Of a stretch of 40,814 bases of DNA, positions 23,838-31,196 are shown one piece after another. Location: contig DIFN01000058.1 of NCBI GenBank assembly GCA_002419145.1, positions 5,961 to 46,774 on the forward strand. The letters run 5' to 3'. Below the pieces are notes generated by a model, which did no database searches, was not told where the DNA came from, and was given only the letters and a program-made list of their open reading frames with translations. The stretch's first letter is position 1; each line of letters opens with the position of its first letter. The DNA comes from Mageeibacillus sp. UBA5747 (GTDB lineage Bacteria; Bacillota; Clostridia; Saccharofermentanales; UBA5734). Position numbers and translations under genes: made by a program.

Positions 23838-23840
23838 AAT
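23832..23840 (+). promoter_or_regulatory. Extended -10 promoter of lipB-lipA
   Basis: TGCTAAAAT (23832-23840) is an extended -10 element (TGn-TAAAAT). No good -35 box lies at 17 bases. The predicted leader is about 78 bases. Confidence 0.5.
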
Positions 23841-23869
23841 AACTCCGTTACGAAAACCGTGGCTGACGG

Positions 23870-23913
23870 GTGGATTTTGCCCGGCAACAAAGAATCAGGC
23901 GCTGTAGCCTGAA
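23870..23913 (+). promoter_or_regulatory. Structured leader of lipB
   Basis: The leader holds two small stem-loops. The first is CGGG/CCCG around a GGATTTTG-type loop (about 23867-23882). The second is the perfect TCAGGC-GCTGTA-GCCTGA (about 23896-23913), ending about 11 bases before the lipB start. No Shine-Dalgarno sequence lies between the second stem and ATG 23925; instead there is CACCTC, which resembles the anti-SD. It matches no riboswitch class I know. Confidence 0.35.
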
Positions 23914-23924
23914 CTGGTCACCTC

Positions 23925-24635
23925 ATGGACAAGAAACTCTTGGTTTACGATCTGGAACAAATGCCCTACGGAGAGGCGCTGACCCTCCAGCGCCTGGTTT
24001 TGGCCAGGCGTCAGCAAGGCATGATGGATGATTCCCTGCTGCTGGTGGAACACCCCGCCGTGCTCACTCTGGGTACCCGTGGTGATTACGCCAACATCTA
24101 TTTACCGAAAGAAACACTCGCCGAGCAGGGGGTCGCCATTTTCGAAGTTGAACGTGGCGGAGATGTCACCTACCATGGACCGGGCCAGATCGTTGGTTAT
24201 CCAATCATCGCCCTGCAGGATTTCCCCGGCAGCATCCGCGGATACATCACAGCCATTGCCACGGCCTTGATCGATCTGCTCAAGGATGAATTTGGCATCA
24301 GCGCAGAACAGCGTTTCGACAAATATTCGGGCGTCTGGGTCGGCGAAAACAAAATTGTCGCCATGGGCGTCGCCGTCAAGCGCGGTGTCACCATGCATGG
24401 CTTTGCCTTCAACGTCAACACCAATCTCGCCCATTTTGACTGGATCAATCCATGCGGTCTTTCCAAAGGGGTCACCTCCGTAGAACGCGAGATCGGACAG
24501 CCTGCGGATTTGGCCCGGGTCAAGCATTTGGTGATCTTGTACCTGTCCCGCCAATTTGCCCGCCAGCCAGAGCTACGGCCTAAAAGCGAGCTGACCGATC
24601 TGTTAGCCCACCCATCCGAGGAGGTAGCACCATGA
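23925..24635 (+). CDS. lipB: Octanoyl-[ACP]:protein N-octanoyltransferase
   Basis: This cytosolic enzyme moves octanoate from acyl carrier protein to lipoyl domains of 2-oxoacid dehydrogenases or glycine cleavage H protein, the first step of lipoate synthesis. The 236-residue product has RGGDVTYHGPGQIVGYPI (about residues 76-93), the catalytic Lys in VAMGVAVKRGVTMHGFAFN (about 153) and the catalytic Cys in WINPCGLSKGVTSV (about 176-189). The start is set by family alignment (LLVYDLEQMPYGEAL follows directly), not by a ribosome-binding site, because none is visible. The stop overlaps lipA (ATGA), giving a two-gene unit. No lipoylated enzyme is encoded in the window. Confidence 0.95.
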   Translation: MDKKLLVYDLEQMPYGEALTLQRLVLARRQQGMMDDSLLLVEHPAVLTLGTRGDYANIYLPKETLAEQGVAIFEVERGGDVTYHGPGQIVGYPIIALQDFPGSIRGYITAIATALIDLLKDEFGISAEQRFDKYSGVWVGENKIVAMGVAVKRGVTMHGFAFNVNTNLAHFDWINPCGLSKGVTSVEREIGQPADLARVKHLVILYLSRQFARQPELRPKSELTDLLAHPSEEVAP

Positions 24636-25519
24636 CGTCATCCACTCATCCGGCCGGACGGCCGCGCAAGCCAGACTGGTTCAAAGTCCAGGCCAATGCT
24701 GGGGAAGCCAATGAAGCGGTCATCCGCCTGATCCGGTCACTCAACTTGCACACTGTGTGTGAAGAGGCCAATTGCCCCAATGCCGGGGAGTGTTTTGGCA
24801 ACAAGACGGCCACCTTCATGCTCCTGGGCAGCCAGTGCACGCGCAACTGCACGTTCTGTGCCGTGGGCAAAGGATTCCCCGAAACACCTGATCCGGAAGA
24901 ACCAGCCCGCCTGGCGGAGGCCATCGCTCAACTCGGACTCAAGCATGTCGTCCTGACCACCGTGACCCGGGACGACCTGGCCGATGGGGGCGCCTCCCAC
25001 TTTGTCGCTGTCATCCGAGCCATCCGGGAGCGGATCCCGGAAAACACCCCGGCCATGGAAGTCCTGATCTCGGACTTGCAGGGGAACTGGGATGCCTTGC
25101 AACTGATCGTCGCCGCCCGACCCCAGGTCATCAACCACAATGTCGAAACGGTACCGCGTCTCTATCCAGAGGTCCGGCCAGAGGCTGATTTTGCCCGTTC
25201 CGTCGAGCTCCTGCGGCGCGTCAAAAAGCAAAACCCGGATATCCTGACCAAATCGGGCATCATGGTCGGCTTGGGTGAAACAGAGCCAGAGGTGCTCTCG
25301 GTCATGGCAACCTTGCGCGAAGCCGGCTGCAACCTGCTGACGATCGGCCAGTACCTGGCGCCCTCGCCCAAGCACCATCCGGTCATCGAGTACATCCATC
25401 CGGACCAGTTCCTGGCCTATAAAAAAGCGGGTGAGGCGATGGGGTTTGCCCATGTTGCCTCAGGCCCGCTGGTGCGCAGTTCGTATCATGCCGGCGAAGC
25501 GTTCAGAAAAGCCCACTGA
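24632..25519 (+). CDS. lipA: Lipoyl synthase (radical SAM)
   Basis: This enzyme inserts two sulfur atoms into protein-bound octanoyl groups using S-adenosylmethionine and two 4Fe-4S clusters. Both cysteine sets are present. The auxiliary cluster is in CEEANCPNAGECF (about residues 44-56), and the radical-SAM cluster is in CTRNCTFCAVGKG (about 70-82). The C-terminal SSYHAGE supplies the serine ligand of the auxiliary cluster. Its 295 residues are standard. It is coupled to lipB by a 4-base overlap, with a GGAGG site inside the lipB end. Its stop codon lies inside the convergent fhs gene: the two coding ends overlap by 17 bases with no terminator between them. Confidence 0.96.
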   Translation: MTSSTHPAGRPRKPDWFKVQANAGEANEAVIRLIRSLNLHTVCEEANCPNAGECFGNKTATFMLLGSQCTRNCTFCAVGKGFPETPDPEEPARLAEAIAQLGLKHVVLTTVTRDDLADGGASHFVAVIRAIRERIPENTPAMEVLISDLQGNWDALQLIVAARPQVINHNVETVPRLYPEVRPEADFARSVELLRRVKKQNPDILTKSGIMVGLGETEPEVLSVMATLREAGCNLLTIGQYLAPSPKHHPVIEYIHPDQFLAYKKAGEAMGFAHVASGPLVRSSYHAGEAFRKAH

Positions 25520-27170
25520 TCTGGCCATCGTTGTCGATGTCGATGATTTCGGCTGCCGGCTTTTTCGGTAGACCTGGCATGGTCATGATGTCCCCGGTCA
25601 ATGCCACGACAAATCCGGCTCCCGCTGACAGGCGCAGCTCGCGGACGGTGACAGAAAATCCAGTCGGACGGCCGAGCAAGGCTGGGTTGTCGGACAGCGA
25701 GTATTGAGTTTTAGCCATGCAGACAGGCAAATTGCCTAACCCCTGTTTCAAGATCGCTTCTAAATCTTTTTGCGCCTGGCCTGTCAGGGTCACATCATCA
25801 GCACCGTAGATTTTCTGGGCAATGGTGCGGATTTTCTGTGGCAGCGGCAGGTCTTCCGGATACAGGAACTGGAAGTTCTTGTCGTCCTCCAGACTCTCGA
25901 GCACCGCCCGGGCCAGGTCCACACCGCCGGCACTGCCTTCGGCAAAGACCCGGGAAATGGCCATCCGCACGCCGTTCTGGGCACAGGCTGCGCCGACAGC
26001 TGCGATTTCTGCCGTTGTATCGGTCGGGAAATGATTAAGTGCAACCACGCAAGGCAGGCCAAAGGCGGCGATATTCTCGAGATGCTTCTCGAGATTGGCC
26101 AAGCCTTTTTTCAAAGCAGGTACATTCTCCTGGCCCAGCTCGGACCTGGGAACCCCGCCGTTGTATTTCAAGGCCCGGATGGTGGCGACCAGGACGACCG
26201 CGTCCGGTTTGAGGCCGCCGACCCGGCATTTGATATCGAAAAATTTCTCAGCACCCAGATCAGCGCCAAAACCTGCTTCCGTGACGGTGATTGCACCGAG
26301 CTTCAGGGCCAGACGGGTCGCCCGCAGGCTGTTGCAGCCATGGGCGATATTGGCAAAAGGCCCGCCGTGCATCAGGGCCGGCGTGCCTTCAAGGGTCTGG
26401 ACCAGATTGGGTTTGAAGGCGTCTTTGAGCAACGTGGCCAGGGAACCGGCAGCCTTGAGATCGTCTGCCGTGACCGGTTGGCTATCGTATGTGTAGGCCA
26501 CAACCATCCTTTCGAGCCGGGCTTTCAGGTCGGCCCGGTCTGTTGCCAGGCAGAGAACTGCCATGATTTCGGAAGCGACAGAGATATTGAAGCCGTCTTC
26601 GCGCGGGACGCCATCGGCCTTGCCGCCCAAGCCAACGACAATATGACGCAAAGCGCGGTCGTTCATGTCGAGGCAGCGCTTCCAGACAATGCGGCGCGGA
26701 TCGATACCGAGGGTGTTGCCCTGGTGGATATGGTTGTCGATCAAGGCTGCCATCAGATTGTTGGCAGCCGTGATGGCATGGATATCGCCGGTGAAATGGA
26801 GATTGATATCCTCCATCGGCAGGACCTGCGCATAACCGCCACCGGCTGCCCCGCCTTTGATGCCAAATACCGGGCCCAGTGAAGGCTCGCGCAGGGCGAT
26901 GATGGTGCGGTGGCCCAGTCGGTTCAAGGCCTGGCCCAGACCGACTGTGGTGGTGGTCTTGCCTTCGCCGGCTGGTGTCGGATTGATCGCCGTCACCAGG
27001 ACGAGTCGGCCATCCGGCCGATCGGCCAGCCGTTCATACAGGGAGTCATCAAGCTTGGCCTTGTAACGGCCGTACAAGTCCAGCTCATCTTCGGCGATGC
27101 CCAGGTCACCGGCAATGTCCAGGACTGGGCGCATCACTTTCTGGCTCGCAATTTCGATATCAGACAACAT
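25503..27170 (-). CDS. fhs: Formate-tetrahydrofolate ligase
   Basis: This ATP-dependent enzyme activates formate as 10-formyl-tetrahydrofolate, feeding one-carbon metabolism (purine synthesis, serine/glycine, or the Wood-Ljungdahl methyl branch). The 555-residue protein has the characteristic P-loop PTPAGEGKTTTTVGLGQAL (about residues 63-81), then ALREPSLGPVFGIKGGAAGG. The late block SAGAGFVVALTGDIMTMPGL is the highly conserved family end, and the length is normal. The start follows GGAGGG by 5 bases. A promoter and a hairpin leader lie upstream, divergent from veg. No other acetyl-CoA-pathway gene is in the window, so an acetogenic role cannot be claimed. Confidence 0.97.
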   Translation of the reverse strand: MLSDIEIASQKVMRPVLDIAGDLGIAEDELDLYGRYKAKLDDSLYERLADRPDGRLVLVTAINPTPAGEGKTTTTVGLGQALNRLGHRTIIALREPSLGPVFGIKGGAAGGGYAQVLPMEDINLHFTGDIHAITAANNLMAALIDNHIHQGNTLGIDPRRIVWKRCLDMNDRALRHIVVGLGGKADGVPREDGFNISVASEIMAVLCLATDRADLKARLERMVVAYTYDSQPVTADDLKAAGSLATLLKDAFKPNLVQTLEGTPALMHGGPFANIAHGCNSLRATRLALKLGAITVTEAGFGADLGAEKFFDIKCRVGGLKPDAVVLVATIRALKYNGGVPRSELGQENVPALKKGLANLEKHLENIAAFGLPCVVALNHFPTDTTAEIAAVGAACAQNGVRMAISRVFAEGSAGGVDLARAVLESLEDDKNFQFLYPEDLPLPQKIRTIAQKIYGADDVTLTGQAQKDLEAILKQGLGNLPVCMAKTQYSLSDNPALLGRPTGFSVTVRELRLSAGAGFVVALTGDIMTMPGLPKKPAAEIIDIDNDGQISGLF

Positions 27171-27181
27171 CTTTTCCCTCC

Positions 27182-27216
27182 GTGCTCGAGAAACTCAAAT
27201 TTCCCGTTGTCAGCAC
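27182..27216 (-). promoter_or_regulatory. Hairpin in the fhs leader
   Basis: In the minus-strand transcript an outer stem (GTGCT with AGCAC) and an inner stem (CGGGAAA with TTTCTCG, one G-U pair) enclose a six-base loop. A five-base bulge lies on one side. The structure ends about a base before the GGAGGG site of fhs, so it could control translation. It lacks the conserved bases of the tetrahydrofolate riboswitch. Confidence 0.35.
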
Positions 27217-27237
27217 AATATTTTGGGTGAAAACAGG

Positions 27238-27246
27238 ATTATACCA
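27238..27246 (-). promoter_or_regulatory. Extended -10 promoter of fhs
   Basis: On the minus strand TGG-TATAAT (27246-27238) is a perfect extended -10. No convincing -35 is seen at 17 bases. The leader would be about 60 bases. It lies about 30 bases from the veg promoter and points away from it. Confidence 0.6.
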
Positions 27247-27266
27247 CAATGGATAGTGTAGTTGGT

Positions 27267-27295
27267 TTGACTTTAGTTCGTAAAAGTGGTATACT
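27267..27295 (+). promoter_or_regulatory. Promoter of veg
   Basis: TTGACT (27267-27272) and TATACT (27290-27295) are separated by exactly 17 bases, with TGG directly before the -10. This is a strong promoter; veg is also strongly expressed in Bacillus subtilis. The leader is about 55 bases and ends in a GGAGGT site 7 bases before ATG 27358. Confidence 0.8.
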
Positions 27296-27357
27296 TCCTG
27301 CATTGGAACAAACCCTTGTTTCAGATCGTGGCACTACTTTAACTGGAGGTCGACAAC

Positions 27358-27627
27358 ATGATCATCAAGACAGATCTCGTTTCCTGCAGGAAAGACATGC
27401 AAGCCTACATCGGCAGGAAAGTCACACTCAAATCCAACGGCGGCCGTAAACGCCTCATCGTGCAGGAAGGCATCCTCGAAAGCTGTTATCCCAATGTTTT
27501 CACCGTCCGTTGTGCAAAATCCAACGTCTACTCCGAGATGGTGTCCTATAGCTATGTCGATATCCTGACGCACACGGTCGAAGTCGACGTCGATAACGGC
27601 ACCCGGTTTGAAGTTGTCGCCCACTGA
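27358..27627 (+). CDS. veg: Veg family protein
   Basis: This small cytosolic protein of 89 residues is found across Bacillota. In B. subtilis Veg is highly expressed and stimulates biofilm matrix genes; its biochemical activity is not settled. The family is recognised from the N-terminal DLVSCRKDMQAYIGRKVTLK and the central GGRKRLIVQEGILESCYPNV. The C-terminal part, SYSYVDILTHTVEV, matches the usual end. It has its own strong promoter and an intrinsic terminator 38 bases after the stop, so it is a monocistronic unit. veg lies upstream of ispE in B. subtilis too, so this is conserved local order near the chromosome origin. Confidence 0.9.
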   Translation: MIIKTDLVSCRKDMQAYIGRKVTLKSNGGRKRLIVQEGILESCYPNVFTVRCAKSNVYSEMVSYSYVDILTHTVEVDVDNGTRFEVVAH

Positions 27628-27664
27628 CCGCATCCACCCCATGCACGTACAGATTTGAAAAATG

Positions 27665-27689
27665 GCCCGCGCGACCGTGCGGGCTTTTT
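27665..27689 (+). terminator. Intrinsic terminator of veg
   Basis: GCCCGC (27665-27670) pairs with GCGGGC (27679-27684), with an eight-base loop, followed directly by TTTTT. It lies between the veg stop and the ispE ribosome-binding site, so ispE depends on read-through or on an unseen promoter. Confidence 0.85.
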
Positions 27690-27711
27690 CGAACCCGGGC
27701 AAGGAGGCCCC

Positions 27712-28599
27712 ATGCAATCACTGACCCTGGAGGCTAACGCCAAGATCAATCTTTCCCTCGACGTCACAGGCACCCGGCCAGATGGTTACCATTTGTTGAC
27801 GACCGTCATGCAGTCAGTATCGCTGTCGGATCGAGTATACCTTGAACTGGACCGACAGGGCAATGGCCTGATCCTCCTGGCCAATGACTTGTCCATTCCC
27901 CTTAATGACCGCAATACCGCTCACAAGGCTGCCCGCCTTTTTCTCGATGCCGCTGGAATCGATGCCGGCGTCAGGATTTTTCTGGAAAAAGCCATACCGA
28001 CCGAAGCTGGCCTGGCTGGCGGGAGCACTGATGCTGCAGCCGTCCTTTACGGCCTCAACGAACTATGCGGCAGTCCGCTTTCCATGAAACAACTGCTGGA
28101 ATTGGCAGTCAAGATCGGGGCGGATGTACCTTTTTGCCTCGTAGGAGGAACCGCCCTGTGCACAGGGGTTGGTGAGATCCTCACGCCTCTGGAAGCATTT
28201 GCCCGGGTTCCCCTGATCCTGATCAAGCCTGATTTTGGCATCTCCACCCCTTGGGCCTTCCAGCGCTATGACGAAAACCCCGCCACTTCACATCCCAATC
28301 ACAGCCGCCTCTTCTCGGCGATGCAGCGGCACGACCTGAAGGCGATGCAAGATGCCTCCGTCAATGTGCTCGAATCGGTCTCCCTCACAGCCCACCCCGT
28401 CCTGGACTCACTGAAGCAGCACTTGCTGGACCTGGGTGCTGGCATGGCCCTGATGAGCGGCAGCGGGCCCACGATCTTCGGCCTGTTCCGTGAGACCGCC
28501 CATCGCGACCGTGCCCATGCCGCCCTTGAGAAACGCCTGCCAGACGGTTACCAGATTTTCTCAGTCACGACCCGCGGCCAAGGGCTGAGGGTTATCTGA
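27712..28599 (+). CDS. ispE: 4-diphosphocytidyl-2-C-methyl-D-erythritol kinase
   Basis: This is the fourth enzyme of the MEP pathway, phosphorylating CDP-methylerythritol on the way to IPP and DMAPP. It is a GHMP kinase of 295 residues. It has the N-terminal AKINLSLDVTGTRPDGYH (about 10-27, with Lys11), the ATP-binding glycine motif PTEAGLAGGSTDAAA (96-110) and the catalytic Asp in KIGADVPFCLVGG. The C-terminal MSGSGPTIFGLF is the third GHMP motif. ATG 27712 follows AAGGAGG by 4 bases; an in-frame ATG at 27655 would start before the veg terminator and is unlikely. It indicates that isoprenoid precursors for the carotenoid genes at 399-2795 can come from the MEP route. Confidence 0.95.
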   Translation: MQSLTLEANAKINLSLDVTGTRPDGYHLLTTVMQSVSLSDRVYLELDRQGNGLILLANDLSIPLNDRNTAHKAARLFLDAAGIDAGVRIFLEKAIPTEAGLAGGSTDAAAVLYGLNELCGSPLSMKQLLELAVKIGADVPFCLVGGTALCTGVGEILTPLEAFARVPLILIKPDFGISTPWAFQRYDENPATSHPNHSRLFSAMQRHDLKAMQDASVNVLESVSLTAHPVLDSLKQHLLDLGAGMALMSGSGPTIFGLFRETAHRDRAHAALEKRLPDGYQIFSVTTRGQGLRVI

Positions 28600-28610
28600 A
28601 TTTTCTATGA

Positions 28611-28640
28611 TTGACAGAATTGCCAGGTCGCGCTTATAAT
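28611..28640 (+). promoter_or_regulatory. Promoter of rpmH and the downstream block
   Basis: TTGACA (28611-28616) and TATAAT (28635-28640) are both perfect consensus boxes, 18 bases apart. This should be a very strong promoter, driving rpmH and, through a weak attenuator, the rnpA-to-rsmG genes. Confidence 0.85.
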
Positions 28641-28680
28641 CGTAAAGCATTGCAAAAAATTAACCTGGAGGTGAAGATAG

Positions 28681-28815
28681 ATGAAAATGACCTATCAGCC
28701 GAAAAAGCGGCATCGTTCCATGGAGCATGGCTTCCGCAAACGCATGCAGACGGCATCCGGCCGTGATGTCCTCAAACGGCGCAGGCTCAAAGGAAGAAAA
28801 CAGCTTTCAGCTTGA
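28681..28815 (+). CDS. rpmH: Large ribosomal subunit protein L34
   Basis: This 44-residue, very basic ribosomal protein of the 50S subunit is complete in the sequence. It begins MKMTYQPKKRHRSMEHGFRKRM and contains the family core KRHR...HGFRKRM, T-x-x-G-R-x-V-L-x-R-R-R-x-K-G-R-K. Its length is exactly typical. GGAGGTG lies about 6 bases upstream of the start, and a consensus promoter lies 40 bases further up. It opens the conserved rpmH-rnpA-yidD-yidC-khpB-mnmE-mnmG-rsmG series. In most Bacillota dnaA and oriC lie just upstream in the opposite direction, but here ispE does. Confidence 0.96.
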   Translation: MKMTYQPKKRHRSMEHGFRKRMQTASGRDVLKRRRLKGRKQLSA

Positions 28816-28847
28816 AGACCGCATCACTGTGGTCTTTCTTCTTTTTC
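28815..28847 (+). terminator. Attenuator between rpmH and rnpA
   Basis: AAGACC (28815-28820) pairs with GGTCTT (28831-28836), with an inner CA/TG pair, followed by a T-rich TCTTCTTTTTC. The stem begins at the last base of the rpmH stop codon. Partial termination would explain high L34 and lower RNase P protein levels. Confidence 0.6.
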
Positions 28848-28898
28848 GCATGAATGGCAGAGGACTTGCCGGACCAGCCCCCGAAGGACGTCTCTCAA

Positions 28899-29246
28899 AT
28901 GCTTAAGACGACGACTTTACGCAAGAACTATGAGTTCGGCCGTGTCTACCAGAAAGGCCGGCATGTGGCGACGAGGACTCTGGTTCTCCACTATTTCCCC
29001 CGTCGTCACCACCAGTTGCGCCTTGGGGTGACAGCCAGCCGCCAAGTCAAGGGCAGTGTGGCCAGAAACCGAGCCAAACGCTTGCTCCGGGAAGCTTACC
29101 GGCTCCACGAACACGAGATCAAACCTGGCTTCGACCTGATTCTGGTCGGCAGGGCAGTTGATCCGCCAGCCAGCTACTGGGATGTCGAGGCAGATTTGCT
29201 CAGAGCCTGCCGCCGTGCCGGGTTGTTGCGGGTAACCGTTTCATGA
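28899..29246 (+). CDS. rnpA: Ribonuclease P protein component
   Basis: This basic protein of 115 residues helps the RNase P RNA cleave tRNA 5' leaders. The family signature is present: VYQKGRHVATRTLVLHYFP near the N-terminus and the RNA-binding RNR motif VARNRAKRLLREAYRLH (about residues 54-70). ATG 28899 is chosen because GAAGGA lies 10 bases upstream and the family begins M-L-K-x-x-x-L-R-K-N-x-E-F; an in-frame ATG at 28854 has no ribosome-binding site. It ends in an ATGA overlap with yidD. Confidence 0.94.
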   Translation: MLKTTTLRKNYEFGRVYQKGRHVATRTLVLHYFPRRHHQLRLGVTASRQVKGSVARNRAKRLLREAYRLHEHEIKPGFDLILVGRAVDPPASYWDVEADLLRACRRAGLLRVTVS

Positions 29247-29476
29247 TCCAGCGCTTCCTGGTCAGCTTGATCAGGTACTATCAGCGGACGATTTCGCCTC
29301 ACACAGGTGCGTCGTGCCGCTATTTGCCCACTTGTTCCCACTATGCAGTGGAAGCCATCGAAACCCACGGCGCACTCAAAGGAACTCTGCTGGCGGCCTG
29401 GCGCATTCTGCGGTGCAATCCATTCAGCAAAGGCGGCTATGACCCGGTGCCCCCGCATCATCACAAGGAGAATTGA
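29243..29476 (+). CDS. yidD: Membrane protein insertion efficiency factor YidD
   Basis: This small protein of 77 residues is associated with the inner face of the membrane and helps YidC insert proteins. The family core is clear: LIRYYQRTISPHTGASCRYL, then PTCSHYAVEAIETHGALKG and ILRCNPFSKGGYDPVP, with all three conserved cysteines. The start overlaps the rnpA stop (ATGA), and the stop lies 5 bases before yidC. The His-rich C-terminus (PPHHHKEN) is normal for the family. Confidence 0.95.
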   Translation: MIQRFLVSLIRYYQRTISPHTGASCRYLPTCSHYAVEAIETHGALKGTLLAAWRILRCNPFSKGGYDPVPPHHHKEN

Positions 29477-29481
29477 ACGCG

Positions 29482-30474
29482 ATGAACCTGGCAGTTGTAA
29501 GCCTCATCAGTCTATTTGACCCCCTGTACATTGCTTTTGGCTGGGCAATGCGCTTCCTTTACAATCTATTTGACAACTATGGCCTGGTTATCATTGTCTT
29601 CACGGTGGTTCTGCGTGGTCTGATGATCCCACTCGGCGTCCACCAGCAGAAAGCCATGATCAAGCAGCAAGCCCTGCAAGGTGAGCTCCAGGAGATCCAG
29701 CGGCTCCATCCCAATGACAAAGCCAGGCAGAGTGAACTCCAGATGGAGCTCTACAAAAGACATGGGGCTTCTCCCTTGTCCGGTTGCTTGCCGGCCATCC
29801 TCCAGCTCTTGATTATCTGGCCGATCTTCCAGATTTTCCGCGCGCCGCTGGTTCGTGTCATGCAGGTTTCCACTGAAAACATCACCAAGATCAGCGACTT
29901 TCTCAAAGCGGCCAAACTGATCAGTGAAACGGAAGCCCAGAATGCTGTCACCAATAACATTCCCCTGATCAATGCCCTGAACGCGAGTGCATCGTCGCTG
30001 GGCCAGGTGGTCAACCAGGGGTGGATCGAACTGCGCCAGTTCATTGATGTCAAATTCCTCGGAATGAACCTGGGCCTGACACCCAGCTGGAAACCAGCCG
30101 ACCTTTTCGGGGCCGGACAAGCCGATTACTTACCGCTTCTGGTTTTCCCGCTTCTGGTTGTGCTGACGACCCTGGTCCAGATGCGGGTCTCGACCATGAC
30201 CATGCCGAACCGCCGCAAAAAGGCTGAGGACAAGGAACGGGAGAAGCTCAACCCTGCCCGGGCTGGCCAGAGCCCCGAGGATCGTTCCGAGTCCATGATG
30301 AAATCCATGAACATCATGATGCCGCTGTTCATGCTCTGGACCACGTTCACCATGCCAGCCGCGCTGGGTCTTTACTGGATCATCGGCAACATCATGATGA
30401 TTATCCAGAGTGTTTTGATCTATTTCCTGTTTACCCGCAAACTGGAGGATAAAGAACATGGCCACAATGGTTGA
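29482..30474 (+). CDS. yidC: Membrane protein insertase YidC/Oxa1
   Basis: This integral-membrane insertase helps newly made membrane proteins fold into the bilayer, with or without SecYEG. The 330-residue product is of the short Gram-positive type (no large periplasmic domain). The conserved TVVLRGLMIPLG helix carries the groove arginine. It is followed by a cytoplasmic coiled hairpin (QQKAMIKQQALQGELQEIQR) and GCLPAILQLLIIWPIFQIF. An insert of about 70 residues after helix 2 (about 125-195) is external. Unlike many Bacillus homologues there is no lipobox at the N-terminus. ATG 29482 has AAGGAG 11 bases upstream; a TTG at 29473 is too close to it. It overlaps khpB by 17 bases. Confidence 0.93.
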   Translation: MNLAVVSLISLFDPLYIAFGWAMRFLYNLFDNYGLVIIVFTVVLRGLMIPLGVHQQKAMIKQQALQGELQEIQRLHPNDKARQSELQMELYKRHGASPLSGCLPAILQLLIIWPIFQIFRAPLVRVMQVSTENITKISDFLKAAKLISETEAQNAVTNNIPLINALNASASSLGQVVNQGWIELRQFIDVKFLGMNLGLTPSWKPADLFGAGQADYLPLLVFPLLVVLTTLVQMRVSTMTMPNRRKKAEDKEREKLNPARAGQSPEDRSESMMKSMNIMMPLFMLWTTFTMPAALGLYWIIGNIMMIIQSVLIYFLFTRKLEDKEHGHNG

Positions 30475-31165
30475 GAAGACCGCCAGAACCGTCGAGGAAG
30501 CCATCAATGAGGCACTCGAGGAACTGGGTGTCACATCCGAAGAAGTCATCATTGAAGTCATTGACGAAGGTGTCCCGGGCGGTGTATTGGGCATCGGCCG
30601 TCGTCCGGCCCGCGTCCGGGTTAGTATCGATGAGGAGGTGCTCCATCCGAGCCCTACCAGCGACGAAGTCCCGGCCTATTACGGCGACGACGAATACACC
30701 GATGAACCAGAGTCGGCAGAGGAAGCTGAAACCACCGCCTATGTGGCGGCCATCCTGTCCGGGATCGGCATCCATGGTAAAATCAGTTCCTACCGCGAGG
30801 GCGACACCCTGCACATCGAGATCAGCGGTCACGATGTCGGTGCCGCGATCGGCCACCACGGCGAAACACTGGATGCCATCCAGTACTTGGCCACTCTGGT
30901 TGCCAACAAGCAGAGCGAAAATCGCCTGCGAGTCTTGGTGGATATTGGCGGCTACCGCCGCCGCCGCGAAAGCACGCTGGTCAGCCTGGCTGAGCATGCA
31001 GCAGAGAAAGTCGTCCGCAGTGGCCGCAGTTTCAAGATGGACCCGATGAATCCAGCCGAACGCCGGATCGTGCACACTGCTCTGCAAGACTATCCGGGAG
31101 TCAAAACCCACAGCGAAGGTGAAGAACCTGAGCGCCGGGTCGTCATCACACCAGCAGATATCTGA
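30458..31165 (+). CDS. khpB: RNA-binding protein KhpB (Jag/EloR)
   Basis: This cytosolic RNA-binding protein works with KhpA in control of cell elongation and division in Gram-positive bacteria. The three expected domains are present. Jag-N is at about residues 4-54 (TARTVEEAINEALEELGV, GGVLGIG), a KH domain at about 88-165 (with the GHHG loop in AAIGHHGETLDAIQYL), and an R3H domain at about 168-235 (ERRIVHTALQDYPGVKTHSEG). The linker between Jag-N and KH is short and acidic (DDEYTDEPESAEEAE). GGAGG precedes the start by 9 bases, inside yidC. The position between yidC and mnmE is conserved in Bacillota. Confidence 0.94.
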   Translation: MATMVEKTARTVEEAINEALEELGVTSEEVIIEVIDEGVPGGVLGIGRRPARVRVSIDEEVLHPSPTSDEVPAYYGDDEYTDEPESAEEAETTAYVAAILSGIGIHGKISSYREGDTLHIEISGHDVGAAIGHHGETLDAIQYLATLVANKQSENRLRVLVDIGGYRRRRESTLVSLAEHAAEKVVRSGRSFKMDPMNPAERRIVHTALQDYPGVKTHSEGEEPERRVVITPADI

Positions 31166-31196
31166 GGACAGACCGCAACAAACAGAGGCCATGAAC

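Noticed and set aside
25770..26882. Open frame of 370 codons on the plus strand opposite fhs
   Set aside because: fhs on the minus strand is unmistakable; this frame has no motif and is typical antisense shadow.
27171..27237. Tetrahydrofolate riboswitch upstream of fhs
   Set aside because: The leader is too short and lacks the conserved motifs; only a simple bulged hairpin is present.
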